Below, piece after piece: positions 35,082 to 43,962 of a DNA stretch of 64,000 bases. This DNA comes from Methylobacterium sp. (GTDB lineage Bacteria > Pseudomonadota > Alphaproteobacteria > Rhizobiales > Beijerinckiaceae). A program made the position numbers and the translations under genes. The notes under the pieces were generated by a model, which was not told the DNA's origin, did no database searches, and saw only the letters and a list, made by a program, of their open reading frames with translations. Location of the stretch: the NCBI GenBank assembly GCA_020253445.1, contig JADCBP010000012.1:52364-116363 (forward strand). Reading direction: 5' to 3'. Position 1 is the stretch's first letter, and every line of letters begins with the position of its first letter.

Positions 35082-35858
35082 ATGGCTGATTACGATCGCA
35101 ACGCTTATGCCCCCTATGCCGCGGGCATGGGCCGTTCCATGAGCGCCGCCCAGTATGACGCTGGCCTGCGCTCGTACATGCTCGGCATCTATAACCACAT
35201 GTCCATCGCCCTGGCCATTTCCGGTCTGGTGGCGATCGGCGCGTTCATGCTCGGCACCACGACCGGAGCGAATGGCCGCCTGGCGCTCACCCCGTTCGGC
35301 CAGGCCATCTGGCTGAGCCCGCTGAAATGGGTGGTCATGCTGGCCCCGCTCGGCTTCGTGCTGCTGCTCTCGTTCCGCTGGGAGCGGATGAGCTACAGCG
35401 CGCTGCTTGGCACGTTCTACAGCTTCGCGGCCATCATGGGCCTGTCGCTGTCGAGCGTGTTCGTGATCTACAAGCTGGGCTCCATCGCGCAGGTGTTCTT
35501 CATCACCGCTGCGGCCTTCGGCGCGCTGTCGCTTTTCGGCTACACGACGAAGAAGGACCTGAGCGCCATGGGCAAGTTCATGCTGATGGGTTTGTTTGGC
35601 CTTATCATCGCCGGCCTCGTGAATATCTTCATGCAGTCGTCGGCTCTTCAGTTCGCGATCAACGTGATCGGCGTGCTGGTCTTCGCGGGCCTCACCGCCT
35701 GGGATACCCAGCGCCTGAAGGAAGAATATGATGTGGTGGCCGGCGACCAGACCCTGATGCAGAAATGGTCGCTGATGGGCGCGCTGACGCTGTATCTGAA
35801 CTTCATCAACATGTTCCAGATGCTGCTGCAGCTCTTCGGTGTCCGCAACGAGGAATGA
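35082..35858 (+). CDS. Bax inhibitor-1/YccA family membrane protein
   Basis: 258-residue inner-membrane protein with a 35-residue hydrophilic N-terminus followed by seven hydrophobic spans. Family marks are RSYMLGIYNHMSIALAISGL, GLSLSSVFVIY, FGALSLFGYTTKKDLSAMG and the C-terminal FAGLTAWDTQRLKEEY with the conserved aspartate implicated in a pH-sensing dyad of the family. Bacterial members conduct Ca2+ or modulate proteases; the precise role here is unknown. Flanked by its own promoter and terminator, so it is a single-gene unit. Confidence 0.93.
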   Translation: MADYDRNAYAPYAAGMGRSMSAAQYDAGLRSYMLGIYNHMSIALAISGLVAIGAFMLGTTTGANGRLALTPFGQAIWLSPLKWVVMLAPLGFVLLLSFRWERMSYSALLGTFYSFAAIMGLSLSSVFVIYKLGSIAQVFFITAAAFGALSLFGYTTKKDLSAMGKFMLMGLFGLIIAGLVNIFMQSSALQFAINVIGVLVFAGLTAWDTQRLKEEYDVVAGDQTLMQKWSLMGALTLYLNFINMFQMLLQLFGVRNEE

Positions 35859-35882
35859 GCGAGCGGCGCTGCGCAAGACGCG

Positions 35883-35909
35883 AAAGCCCCGGGAAACCGG
35901 GGCTTTTTT
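35883..35909 (+). terminator. Terminator after the Bax-inhibitor-1 gene
   Basis: AAAGCCCCGG and CCGGGGCTTTTTT form a strong stem with a 4-base loop (GAAA) and a U-tract. Confidence 0.92.
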
Positions 35910-35956
35910 CTTGAGCGGCCTGGGCAAGCAATCTCGCCGCCGGTTTCCGGGCGGTC

Positions 35957-36340
35957 TCAACCAACGACGCGCGTCGGCTTGTCCAGCACCTTCAGCACGC
36001 GCGCGAGATCCGGGCCGCGCTTGAGCACCCTGCCGCCCTGGGCGATGACGGCATAGACGCCCTGCTTCGCCGCGCGCTTCGGGTCCTTCTCGATGCGATA
36101 GAGCGGCGTCTCGCCGGTATGGCAGAGGATGGAGAACACGGCACGGTCTCGACCGAAATCGATCGCGTAATCGCGCCATTCGCCGGTTGCGACATGGCGA
36201 CCATAGACGTTGAGGATTTCGCTCAACTCGCGGCGGTCGAAACGGACATCCTCCGCCACCTTGCGCGGCGCAAGGGGAATGACCAACGCCCCGCCCGCCG
36301 TCCTGTGATCCGCCGAAGCCTTCTGGTCTGCTGCATCCAT
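35957..36340 (-). CDS. DUF2794 family protein
   Basis: 127-residue protein conserved in alphaproteobacteria, function unknown. Start at ATG 36340 (MDAADQKAS), with GGAG eight bases upstream. The core reads VRFDRRELSEILNVYGRHVA, TGEWRDYAIDFGRDRAVFSI, TPLYRIEKDPK and KRGPDLARVLKVLD, which is the family signature. No membrane segment or signal peptide. Confidence 0.88.
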   Translation of the reverse strand: MDAADQKASADHRTAGGALVIPLAPRKVAEDVRFDRRELSEILNVYGRHVATGEWRDYAIDFGRDRAVFSILCHTGETPLYRIEKDPKRAAKQGVYAVIAQGGRVLKRGPDLARVLKVLDKPTRVVG

Positions 36341-36612
36341 GCCGAACTCCAAGGCCAGTGTGGCAGAATACCCATGACTGGCAACCGTCTTTTGCCATTT
36401 CATGATCCTGCGCCGGGTTTCTTGCGAAATGCCTGATGAAATGAATCACGCAGACGTCAGCCGCGCCACAGTTTGGCCTGAATTCGACCATTCGCGCGCC
36501 AGACGCGCACGCGAAAGTTCCTTCGATGCCACGGTGATGTTGCCAGCGAGACCCTACGCCCCCCAGCCCCCTCGCTTGTAACCTTGATCTGCCGATCCAC
36601 CGAACATGGCAG
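36341..36612 (+). other. Non-coding stretch ending in a plus-strand terminator; possible small RNA
   Basis: Together with the terminator this fills the gap between the DUF2794 start and the peroxidase stop. No frame shows family features. The strong terminator at its right end faces the plus strand, although no plus-strand gene precedes it after the terminator at 35.9 kb. A short transcript from this stretch would explain it. I see no good promoter, so this remains a suggestion. Confidence 0.3.
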
Positions 36613-36651
36613 GGCGGCCCGCGACACCCTCGCGTGGCCGCCTATTTTTTT
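36613..36651 (+). terminator. Strong plus-strand terminator with no upstream gene
   Basis: GGCGGCC pairs with GGCCGCC, extended by CGCGA with TCGCG (one bulged T), loop CACCC, followed by TATTTTTTT on the plus strand. It overlaps the stop codon (36642-36644) of the minus-strand peroxidase-like gene, for which the U-tract is on the wrong strand. Confidence 0.75.
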
Positions 36652-37271
36652 GCCGGACCAGGCAACCGCGCCTGCGCGTGATATTCGGGATTGGGCTGCA
36701 TCCCCGTTGCCGAGGCCATGCGATTCGACATCGCGAAGAAACTCGCGACGGCCGCGATATCCCAGATGTCCCTCTCGCTGAAACCGGCCTGACGCAAACG
36801 ATCGCGATCCGCATCCTCGATCTCGGCCGAGGCCCGCGCCACCTTCAGCGCGAAATCCAGCATGGCACGCTGCTTCGGTGTCACCTTCGCCTGCCGGTAA
36901 TTGAGCGCGAGCGCCTCGCCGAGGGCGGGATCGCCCGAGAGCTGCCGCACCGCCGCGCCATGGGCGACCAGGCAATACCAGCAGCGATTCTCCGCCGAGA
37001 CGACCACCGCAATCATCTCCCGCTCCAGCTTCGTGAGGCCGGAGGGCGCGAGCATGAGATCGTTGTAGAAATTCGCGAAGGCCTCGAGCTTCGCCATGTC
37101 GTGCGAATAGGCGATCAGCACATTCGGCACAAAGCCGATCTTCTCCCGGCATTTTGTGAAATAGGCAGCCATTCCGGGCGAGAGCTCGGCCGCGTCAAGC
37201 GCCAGAGCGGTCACATCTTTCGGGTTTCCGATCGAATTATTGCATGGAAGAGCGGTTTCGGACGGGTTCAC
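36642..37271 (-). CDS. AhpD-like peroxidase-related enzyme
   Basis: 209-residue carboxymuconolactone-decarboxylase/AhpD superfamily protein of the 'uncharacterised peroxidase-related' type. The redox motif is ENRCWYCLVAHGAAV (Glu-x2-Cys-x2-Cys-x3-His), followed by VTPKQRAMLDFALKV and a C-terminal SERDIWDIAAVASFFAMSNR typical of the subgroup. The start is GTG at 37271, chosen because AAGGAGG lies 7 bases upstream, a near-perfect ribosome binding site. Expected to reduce peroxides with a thiol partner; partner unknown. Confidence 0.88.
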   Translation of the reverse strand: MNPSETALPCNNSIGNPKDVTALALDAAELSPGMAAYFTKCREKIGFVPNVLIAYSHDMAKLEAFANFYNDLMLAPSGLTKLEREMIAVVVSAENRCWYCLVAHGAAVRQLSGDPALGEALALNYRQAKVTPKQRAMLDFALKVARASAEIEDADRDRLRQAGFSERDIWDIAAVASFFAMSNRMASATGMQPNPEYHAQARLPGPAKK

Positions 37272-37437
37272 CCTTGCCTCCTTTTTGAGCGGGGCGCAAA
37301 GTTTGCGCCAAGCAGGCCTACGACGAAAGGGGGAGATCCCATCGCCGTCGGCGCTGCCCAGACGCCCATTCAAGCATAGTGACGCACAGAAGGAGAGCCC
37401 CGCTGGCGCTTTCCGCTGCCCCGGAGGCCTTTCATCG

Positions 37438-40400
37438 ATGCCGAATGATACGAGGCGCGTGGTTGATCTTCCCGCGAACGCCCCGGGCTTGGGCGACGCC
37501 CTTGCGCGGATCGTTTTCTCCGGCGTGGATCATGAAGATGCGAGCGCCTTCCCTGAGGCTCTACGCCTGGCCATCGGCCAGCGCGCGGCCGAGCATCTCG
37601 CGAAGCGCGAAATCGGCGTGGCAAAGGTCGCGATCCTCGATTCGGTGAATGGTGCCGGCTCGGTCATCGAGGTCGTGAACGATGACATGCCCTTCCTGCT
37701 TGATTCCACGCTCGCCGAACTCGGTGAGCGCGGCGTCTCGCTGCGCCTGGTGGCGCATCCCATCCTCGCGGTGGAACGCGGCGTTGATGGCGCGCTGAAA
37801 CGACTTCTCGGCAGCGCGACGGGCCGCGAGTTGTCGCCGGTGCAGCGCGAGAGCTATCTGCATATCGAGATCGCCGAAAAGCTCGGTGCCGGGGAACGCA
37901 AGGCGCTGACCGCAGCGCTGGAGGTCATCTATCGCGACATCCGCGCCGCCGTGGCCGATTGGCTGCCCATGCGCGGGCGCCTGGCCGAGATCGCGACGCG
38001 CTACCGCGCGAACCCGCCAATGCTGCCGGCGGATGAGATCGCCGAGGCGGTGCAGTTCCTTGATTGGCTGCTTGCCGAAAACTTCACCTTCCACGGCATG
38101 CGCGAATACCGCTTCGAGACGCATGACATCTCGACCGACCCCCACCCCGGCGACGGCCTCGGCATCCTGCGCGATCCGGATGTGAAGGTGCTGCGGCGCG
38201 GCCAGCAGCTCGTGGTGATGACGCCGGAAATCCGCGCCTTCCTCCAGGAGCCGACCCCGCTCTTCGTGCAGAAGGCGAATGTGAAGTCGCGCATCCATCG
38301 CCGGGTCTATCTCGATTACATCGGCGTGAAGATCGTGAACGCCCGCGGGGAACTCGAGGGCGAGTTGCGCGTCATCGGCCTCTTCACCTCCTCGGCCTAC
38401 AACAATTCGGCGCGCACGGTCCCCTATCTTCGCCACAAGGTGGCGCGCGTGGTGGAACGCGCGGGCTTCGATCCCGCCAGCCATTCCGGCAAGGCGCTGC
38501 TGAACGTGCTGGAGAACTACCCGCGCGATGAATTGTTCCAGGTCGATATCGAGACGCTCTACAATTTCTCGATGGATGTGCTGGCGCTGACCGAGCGCCC
38601 CCGCCTGCGTGCCTTGGCCCGCGTCGATCGCTTCGATCGCTTCGTCTCGGTCATGGTCTATGTTCCGAAGGACCGTTACGACACGAGCGTTCGCCTGCGC
38701 ATCGGCGAATTCCTCGCCAGGGTCTATGAGGGGCATGTCTCCGCCGCCTATCCAGCCTATCCCGAAGGGCCGCTGGCGCGCACGCATTACATCATCGGCC
38801 GCACCCATTCCCCCACGCCCAAGATCGGCCGGCCGGAACTCGAGGCGGGCATCCATGCCATCGTGCGCACCTGGGTCGACGGCCTGCGCGATGCACTGGA
38901 GGAAACCGCGCCGAGCGAAGCCCGCGACTGGTTCCCGCGCTTCGGTTCGGCCTTCAACGCAGCCTATCGCGAGGCCTTCGGGGCGTATGAGGCCATCGCC
39001 GATATCCGCGTTCTCGATTGCCTCTCACCGGAGAAGCCCTATGCCTTCGGCCTCACCCGCAAGGCCGGCGAGCCGGAGACGCGCGCCAGCCTGAAGGTCT
39101 TCTCCTTCGGCAAGCCGGTGACATTGTCGCAGCGCGTGCCGATCCTCGAAAATCTCGGCTTCACGGTCATCAACGAGCGCTCCTATCCCGTCGAGCCGGC
39201 AGGCGGCACGGGGGAAACGCTCTGGCTTCATGACATGACGCTCGAGCGCGCCAGGGGCGGCGCCATCGACATCACCGCGCTGGAACAACCGCTGGAGACC
39301 GCGCTTGATGCGATCTTTGCGGGCCGCATGGAGGCGGATCGGTTCAATTTCCTCATCACGGAGGCCGGGCTCACGCCGCGCGAGGCCGATATTCTGCGCG
39401 CCTATTCGCGCTATCTGCGCCAGATCGGGGTGCCTTACGGGCAGGTCTACATCGCCGATGCCCTCGCGCGTTACCCCGCCGCCGCGCGCGGACTGATCCG
39501 CGCCTTCGATGCACGCTTCAACCCCAATCTCTCCGACAAGGCCGGGGATCGCAGCCATGTCGCCGCGGCCGTTCGCGAGACCCTGCTTGGCGAGATCGAC
39601 CGCATCACCAGCCTCGATGATGATCGCATTTTCCGCCGGCTGCTGAACCTGATCGAGGCGAGCCTGCGCACGAATGTCTATCAGCGCGTGGATGGCCAGA
39701 CGCGGCCCACCATCGCTTTCAAGCTGCAATGCTCGGCGGTGGAGAACCTGCCCCTTCCGCGCCCGCTCTACGAGATCTTCGTTTCCTCGCCGGATGTCGA
39801 GGGCCTGCATTTGCGCTTCGGGCAGGTCGCGCGCGGCGGCCTGCGCTGGTCGGATCGCCCGATGGATTTCCGCACGGAAATCCTCGGCCTCGTCAAGGCG
39901 CAGCAGGTGAAGAACACGGTGATCGTGCCGGTTGGCGCGAAGGGCGGCTTCGTGCCGAAGCTGCTGCCGCCATCTTCGGATCGGGATGCCTGGTTCACGG
40001 AAGGCACGCGCGCCTATCGCATCTTCATCAACGCGCTGCTCGACCTCACGGATACGATTCGCGAAGGCAGCATCGTGCCGCCGGCGGAAACCGTGCGCCA
40101 TGATGGCGATGATCCCTATCTCGTGGTTGCCGCCGACAAGGGCACCGCGACCTTCTCGGATACCGCCAACGGCATTTCCGAAGCGCGCGGGCACTGGCTG
40201 GGCGATGCCTTCGCCTCGGGCGGCTCGGCCGGATATGACCACAAGAAGATGGGCATCACCGCGCGCGGCGCATGGGAAGCCGTGAAGCGGCATTTCCGCG
40301 AGATGGACATCGACATCCAGTCGACACCCTTCACGGTGGCGGGCGTGGGCGACATGTCCGGCGACGTTTTCGGCAATGGCATGCTGCTCTCGCCGGCGAT

Positions 40401-42207
40401 CAAGCTTGTCGCGGCCTTTGACCATCGCGACATCTTCCTCGATCCGAACCCCGATCCGAAATCCTCCTTCCATGAGCGCCAGCGCCTCTTCGAGAAGCCG
40501 CGTTCAAGCTGGCAGGATTACGATGCGAAGCGCATTTCCAGGGGCGGCGGCATCTTCTCGCGGTCCTTGAAGAAAATCCCGCTCAGCCCGGAAATCCGTG
40601 CGGCCATCGGGCTCGATCTGGCGGAAGCCACGCCGCATCAGGTAATGACCGCGATCCTGAAATCGAAGGTCGATCTCCTCTGGTTCGGCGGAATCGGCAC
40701 CTACATCCGCGCTTCGTCCGAAACCGACGCCGAAGCCGGCGACCGCGCCAATGATGCCATCCGCATCACCGGCGCGGAGGTCAATGCCCGCGTCATTGGC
40801 GAAGGCGCCAATCTCGGCATGACCCAGAAGGGCCGCATCGAGGCCGGCTTGAAGGGCGTGAAGCTCAACACTGACGCCATCGACAATTCCGCCGGCGTGA
40901 ACTCGTCCGACGTGGAAGTGAATCTCAAGATCGCGCTGACCATCCCCGAGGCCGATGGGCGGCTGAAGCGCGAGGCGCGCAACACCCTGCTCGCGGAGAT
41001 GACCGACGAGGTGGCCCGCCTTGTCCTGCGCAACAACTACCTGCAATCCCTCGCCCTTTCGCTCGCGGAGCGGCAGGGAGCGGCGCTCAATGCCGAGATG
41101 GTCGATCTCATGCGGGCCATGGAGGCCGAGGGTCGGCTCGACCGCGCGGTCGAGTATCTCCCCTCGAACCGGGAGGTCGGCGAGCGCACGGCGAGGGGCC
41201 AGGGGCTCACCCGCCCCGAGCTCGCGGTGCTGCTGGCCTATGCGAAGCTTTCGCTCTACGACCATCTGCTCGCGAGCAACGTGCCGGATGATCCCCATCT
41301 CGGCTTTGAGCTTCGCCGATATTTCCCCAGGCCGGTGCAGGAGCAATTCCCGGATGCGATCGAAAAGCATCGCCTGCGCCGCGAGATCGTCGCGACGCAG
41401 CTCGCGAATGCCGTCATCAATCGCTGCGGGCCGGGCATCGTCATCCGCCTGCGGGGCCGCACGGGGCGCTCCGTCGCCGATATCGTGCGCGCCTATGCGC
41501 TGGCGCGCGACGTGTTCGGCATTCTCGAGATCAACAACGCCATCGACGCGCTGGACACGAAGATCAGCGGCGCGCGCCAGCTCGAACTCTACGCGACCGC
41601 AGCCGACCACGCTGCCGAGCGCATGCTCTGGTTCCTGCGCAATATCGATTTCGCGCCCGGGCTCGAAGTGCTTGCGAAACGCTTCGGCGGGGCCGTCAGC
41701 GGGGTCGCGAAGGATGCGAAGGCGCTCTTCGCGCCGGAGGCCCTCGCCATCCGGCAGGAGCGGCTGGAGGCTTGCAAGGCCGATCGCGTTCCCGTGACGC
41801 TGGCGGAGCGGATCGTGGATATTCCCGCCCTTGGCATGGCGCTTGACGGCGCGCTGGTGGCCGAGCGCACGAAAGCCAGCGTCACGGATGCCGTGCGCAT
41901 GCTCTTCGCCCTCGCCGACGAGTTCGATCTCGCGGGGCTCAAGGAGGATTCCGCAAGCCTGCGCGCGACCGACCCCTTCGAACGCCTCGCCATTGACCGC
42001 GCGGCCGCCGCGATCGAGGAGGCCCTGCGCCGCATCGCGGTGGAGGTTCTCAAGGACGGCAAGGGCGGCATCGCGGCATGGGTGGCAGAGAAGGGGGCGG
42101 CCGTGGAGAGCGCCAGGCGCACCATCCGTGATCTGCGCGCAGGCCAGCTCAACCAGGCAAAGCTCACCGTGCTTGGCGGCCTGCTGGGCGATCTCGCGCG
42201 GGGCTGA
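37438..42207 (+). CDS. gdhB: NAD-specific glutamate dehydrogenase, large type
   Basis: 1589-residue NAD-GDH of about 180 kDa (GDH180 class), which deaminates glutamate to 2-oxoglutarate for catabolism. ATG at 37438 has GGAGG at 37423-37427. An N-terminal regulatory region with ACT-like segments (VIEVVNDDMPFLLDSTLAEL) precedes the catalytic part: FVSSPDVEGLHLRFGQVARG, GGLRWSDRPMDFRTEILGLV, KNTVIVPVGAKGGFVPK, GDMSGDVFGNGMLLS and GEGANLGMTQKGR, followed by a long helical C-terminal region. Length matches the class. Single gene; convergent with purH. Confidence 0.96.
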   Translation: MPNDTRRVVDLPANAPGLGDALARIVFSGVDHEDASAFPEALRLAIGQRAAEHLAKREIGVAKVAILDSVNGAGSVIEVVNDDMPFLLDSTLAELGERGVSLRLVAHPILAVERGVDGALKRLLGSATGRELSPVQRESYLHIEIAEKLGAGERKALTAALEVIYRDIRAAVADWLPMRGRLAEIATRYRANPPMLPADEIAEAVQFLDWLLAENFTFHGMREYRFETHDISTDPHPGDGLGILRDPDVKVLRRGQQLVVMTPEIRAFLQEPTPLFVQKANVKSRIHRRVYLDYIGVKIVNARGELEGELRVIGLFTSSAYNNSARTVPYLRHKVARVVERAGFDPASHSGKALLNVLENYPRDELFQVDIETLYNFSMDVLALTERPRLRALARVDRFDRFVSVMVYVPKDRYDTSVRLRIGEFLARVYEGHVSAAYPAYPEGPLARTHYIIGRTHSPTPKIGRPELEAGIHAIVRTWVDGLRDALEETAPSEARDWFPRFGSAFNAAYREAFGAYEAIADIRVLDCLSPEKPYAFGLTRKAGEPETRASLKVFSFGKPVTLSQRVPILENLGFTVINERSYPVEPAGGTGETLWLHDMTLERARGGAIDITALEQPLETALDAIFAGRMEADRFNFLITEAGLTPREADILRAYSRYLRQIGVPYGQVYIADALARYPAAARGLIRAFDARFNPNLSDKAGDRSHVAAAVRETLLGEIDRITSLDDDRIFRRLLNLIEASLRTNVYQRVDGQTRPTIAFKLQCSAVENLPLPRPLYEIFVSSPDVEGLHLRFGQVARGGLRWSDRPMDFRTEILGLVKAQQVKNTVIVPVGAKGGFVPKLLPPSSDRDAWFTEGTRAYRIFINALLDLTDTIREGSIVPPAETVRHDGDDPYLVVAADKGTATFSDTANGISEARGHWLGDAFASGGSAGYDHKKMGITARGAWEAVKRHFREMDIDIQSTPFTVAGVGDMSGDVFGNGMLLSPAIKLVAAFDHRDIFLDPNPDPKSSFHERQRLFEKPRSSWQDYDAKRISRGGGIFSRSLKKIPLSPEIRAAIGLDLAEATPHQVMTAILKSKVDLLWFGGIGTYIRASSETDAEAGDRANDAIRITGAEVNARVIGEGANLGMTQKGRIEAGLKGVKLNTDAIDNSAGVNSSDVEVNLKIALTIPEADGRLKREARNTLLAEMTDEVARLVLRNNYLQSLALSLAERQGAALNAEMVDLMRAMEAEGRLDRAVEYLPSNREVGERTARGQGLTRPELAVLLAYAKLSLYDHLLASNVPDDPHLGFELRRYFPRPVQEQFPDAIEKHRLRREIVATQLANAVINRCGPGIVIRLRGRTGRSVADIVRAYALARDVFGILEINNAIDALDTKISGARQLELYATAADHAAERMLWFLRNIDFAPGLEVLAKRFGGAVSGVAKDAKALFAPEALAIRQERLEACKADRVPVTLAERIVDIPALGMALDGALVAERTKASVTDAVRMLFALADEFDLAGLKEDSASLRATDPFERLAIDRAAAAIEEALRRIAVEVLKDGKGGIAAWVAEKGAAVESARRTIRDLRAGQLNQAKLTVLGGLLGDLARG

Positions 42208-42228
42208 GTTTCACGAGCGGGGCACGGG

Positions 42229-42253
42229 AAAAAGGCCGGGTTGCCCCCGGCCT
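42229..42253 (-). terminator. Terminator after purH
   Basis: On the minus strand AGGCCGGG pairs with CCCGGCCT across five bases and is followed by TTTT. It sits about 20 bases past the purH stop, between convergent purH and gdhB. Confidence 0.82.
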
Positions 42254-42272
42254 GCATGTCTGCGCGCTGGCA

Positions 42273-43862
42273 TCAATGCCGGAAATGGCGCGTGCCCGTG
42301 AACACCATGGCGAGGCCCGCCTTGTTCGCGGCCTCGATCACCTCCGGGTCGCGCATCGAGCCGCCGGGCTGGATGACCGCCGTCACGCCCGCCGCGACCA
42401 GCGCCTCCAGCCCATCCGCGAAGGGGAAGAAGGCATCCGACGCCGCGACCGAGCCGACCGTCAGCGGCTTTTCGGAACCCAGGGCCCTGGCCGCCTCTGC
42501 CGCCTTCCACGCAGCGATGCGCGCGGAATCGACGCGGCTCATCTGGCCCGCGCCGATACCGACCGTCGCGCCGTTCTTCGCATAGACGATCGCGTTCGAT
42601 TTCACGTGCTTCACCACGCGATAGGCGAAGCGGAGATCGGCCATTTCAGCTTCATTGGGCGCGCGATTTGTCACAACCTTCAGCGCCATGTCATCGACCA
42701 CCGCGTTGTCGCGCGATTGAACGAGCGAACCGCCCGCGATCGTGCGCGAGACGAAGCCCGCCGCGCGCGGATCGGGCAGGCCGCCCGTGAGCAGCAGGCG
42801 CAGGTTCTTCTTCGCGCCGATCAGCGCCATGGCTTCATTGGTTGCGTCCGGCGCGATGATCACCTCGGTGAAAATCTCCGTGATGGCCTTCGCGGCCTCG
42901 GCATCGAGCGTGCGGTTCGAGGCGACGATGCCGCCGAAAGCCGAGACGGGATCGCAGGCGAGCGCCGCGCGATAGGCATCCACGAGGCTTCCTGCCTCGG
43001 CCACGCCGCAGGGGTTGGCGTGCTTGATGATGGCGATGGCGGCCGTGCGCTTGGCATCGAATTCCGCCACGCATTCGAAGGCTGCATCGGCATCGTTGAG
43101 GTTATTGTAGGAGAGTGCCTTGCCCTGCACCTGCCGCGCGCTGGCAACGCCAATGCGGGGGCTTGCGGGGTCGAGCACCAGTTTCGCGCTCTGGTGCGGG
43201 TTTTCGCCGTAGCGGAGTTCAATCCCCTCGGGATTTTCGGGCGCGAGCTGCGGGCCATCCGCCGTCGCGCCGGAGAACCAGGTCGAAACGGCGCGATCAT
43301 AGGCGGCGGTATGCCCATAGGCCTTTGCCGCCAGCGCCTTGCGGAAAATGAAGCGCGTCTCGCCGTTATGGGAGTCGAGTTCGGCCAGCAGCGCATCGTA
43401 ATCGCGCGGATCGACCACCACGCACACCGCGTCATGGTTCTTCGCGCCCGAGCGGATCATGGCCGGGCCGCCGATATCGATGTTCTCGATCGTTGTGTCG
43501 TAATCCGCGCCGCGCGCCACCGTTTCGCGGAAAGGGTAGAGGTTCACCACCACGAGGTCGATGGGCTGGATCGCATGGGCCAGCAGCGAGGCCTCGTGCT
43601 CCGGGTTGCCGCGCATCGCGAGCAGGCCGCCATGAACCTTGGGGTGCAGGGTCTTCACGCGGCCATCCATCATTTCGGGGAAGCCCGTAAGCTCCGAGAT
43701 ATCCATGACCGGCAGGCCCGCCGCCGCGAGCGCCGCGCGTGTGCCGCCCGTGGAGACCAGCGCGATGCCGCGCGCCGCAAGCTTCCGCGCGAAGGGCACA
43801 AGGCCCGTCTTGTCGGAAACGGAGAGCAGGGCGCGCTGGATGGGGCGGGTTTTCGTGGGCAT
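42273..43862 (-). CDS. purH: Bifunctional AICAR transformylase/IMP cyclohydrolase
   Basis: Catalyses the last two steps of de novo IMP synthesis. The 529-residue product has the cyclohydrolase domain ([77 protein letters not shown]) and the transformylase domain with [31 protein letters not shown] carrying the Lys-His pair, and [19 protein letters not shown]. Complete. Follows the heparinase-like gene and rsmB on the same strand, a neighbourhood common in this class. Confidence 0.97.
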   Translation of the reverse strand: MPTKTRPIQRALLSVSDKTGLVPFARKLAARGIALVSTGGTRAALAAAGLPVMDISELTGFPEMMDGRVKTLHPKVHGGLLAMRGNPEHEASLLAHAIQPIDLVVVNLYPFRETVARGADYDTTIENIDIGGPAMIRSGAKNHDAVCVVVDPRDYDALLAELDSHNGETRFIFRKALAAKAYGHTAAYDRAVSTWFSGATADGPQLAPENPEGIELRYGENPHQSAKLVLDPASPRIGVASARQVQGKALSYNNLNDADAAFECVAEFDAKRTAAIAIIKHANPCGVAEAGSLVDAYRAALACDPVSAFGGIVASNRTLDAEAAKAITEIFTEVIIAPDATNEAMALIGAKKNLRLLLTGGLPDPRAAGFVSRTIAGGSLVQSRDNAVVDDMALKVVTNRAPNEAEMADLRFAYRVVKHVKSNAIVYAKNGATVGIGAGQMSRVDSARIAAWKAAEAARALGSEKPLTVGSVAASDAFFPFADGLEALVAAGVTAVIQPGGSMRDPEVIEAANKAGLAMVFTGTRHFRH

Positions 43863-43962
43863 GAGGGTTTTCCGGCAATCGGGAAAGCTGGCGGGCGCTT
43901 AGCACAGGGTTTCCCCCCGCGCCATCTTCCGTTCGGCGCGACTGCCATGCGCCGGTTGCCGA

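Noticed and set aside
36457..37152. A 231-codon minus-strand frame overlapping the peroxidase gene
   Set aside because: Out of frame with the AhpD-like gene, which has the ENRCWYC motif and a near-perfect ribosome binding site; the longer frame has no family features.
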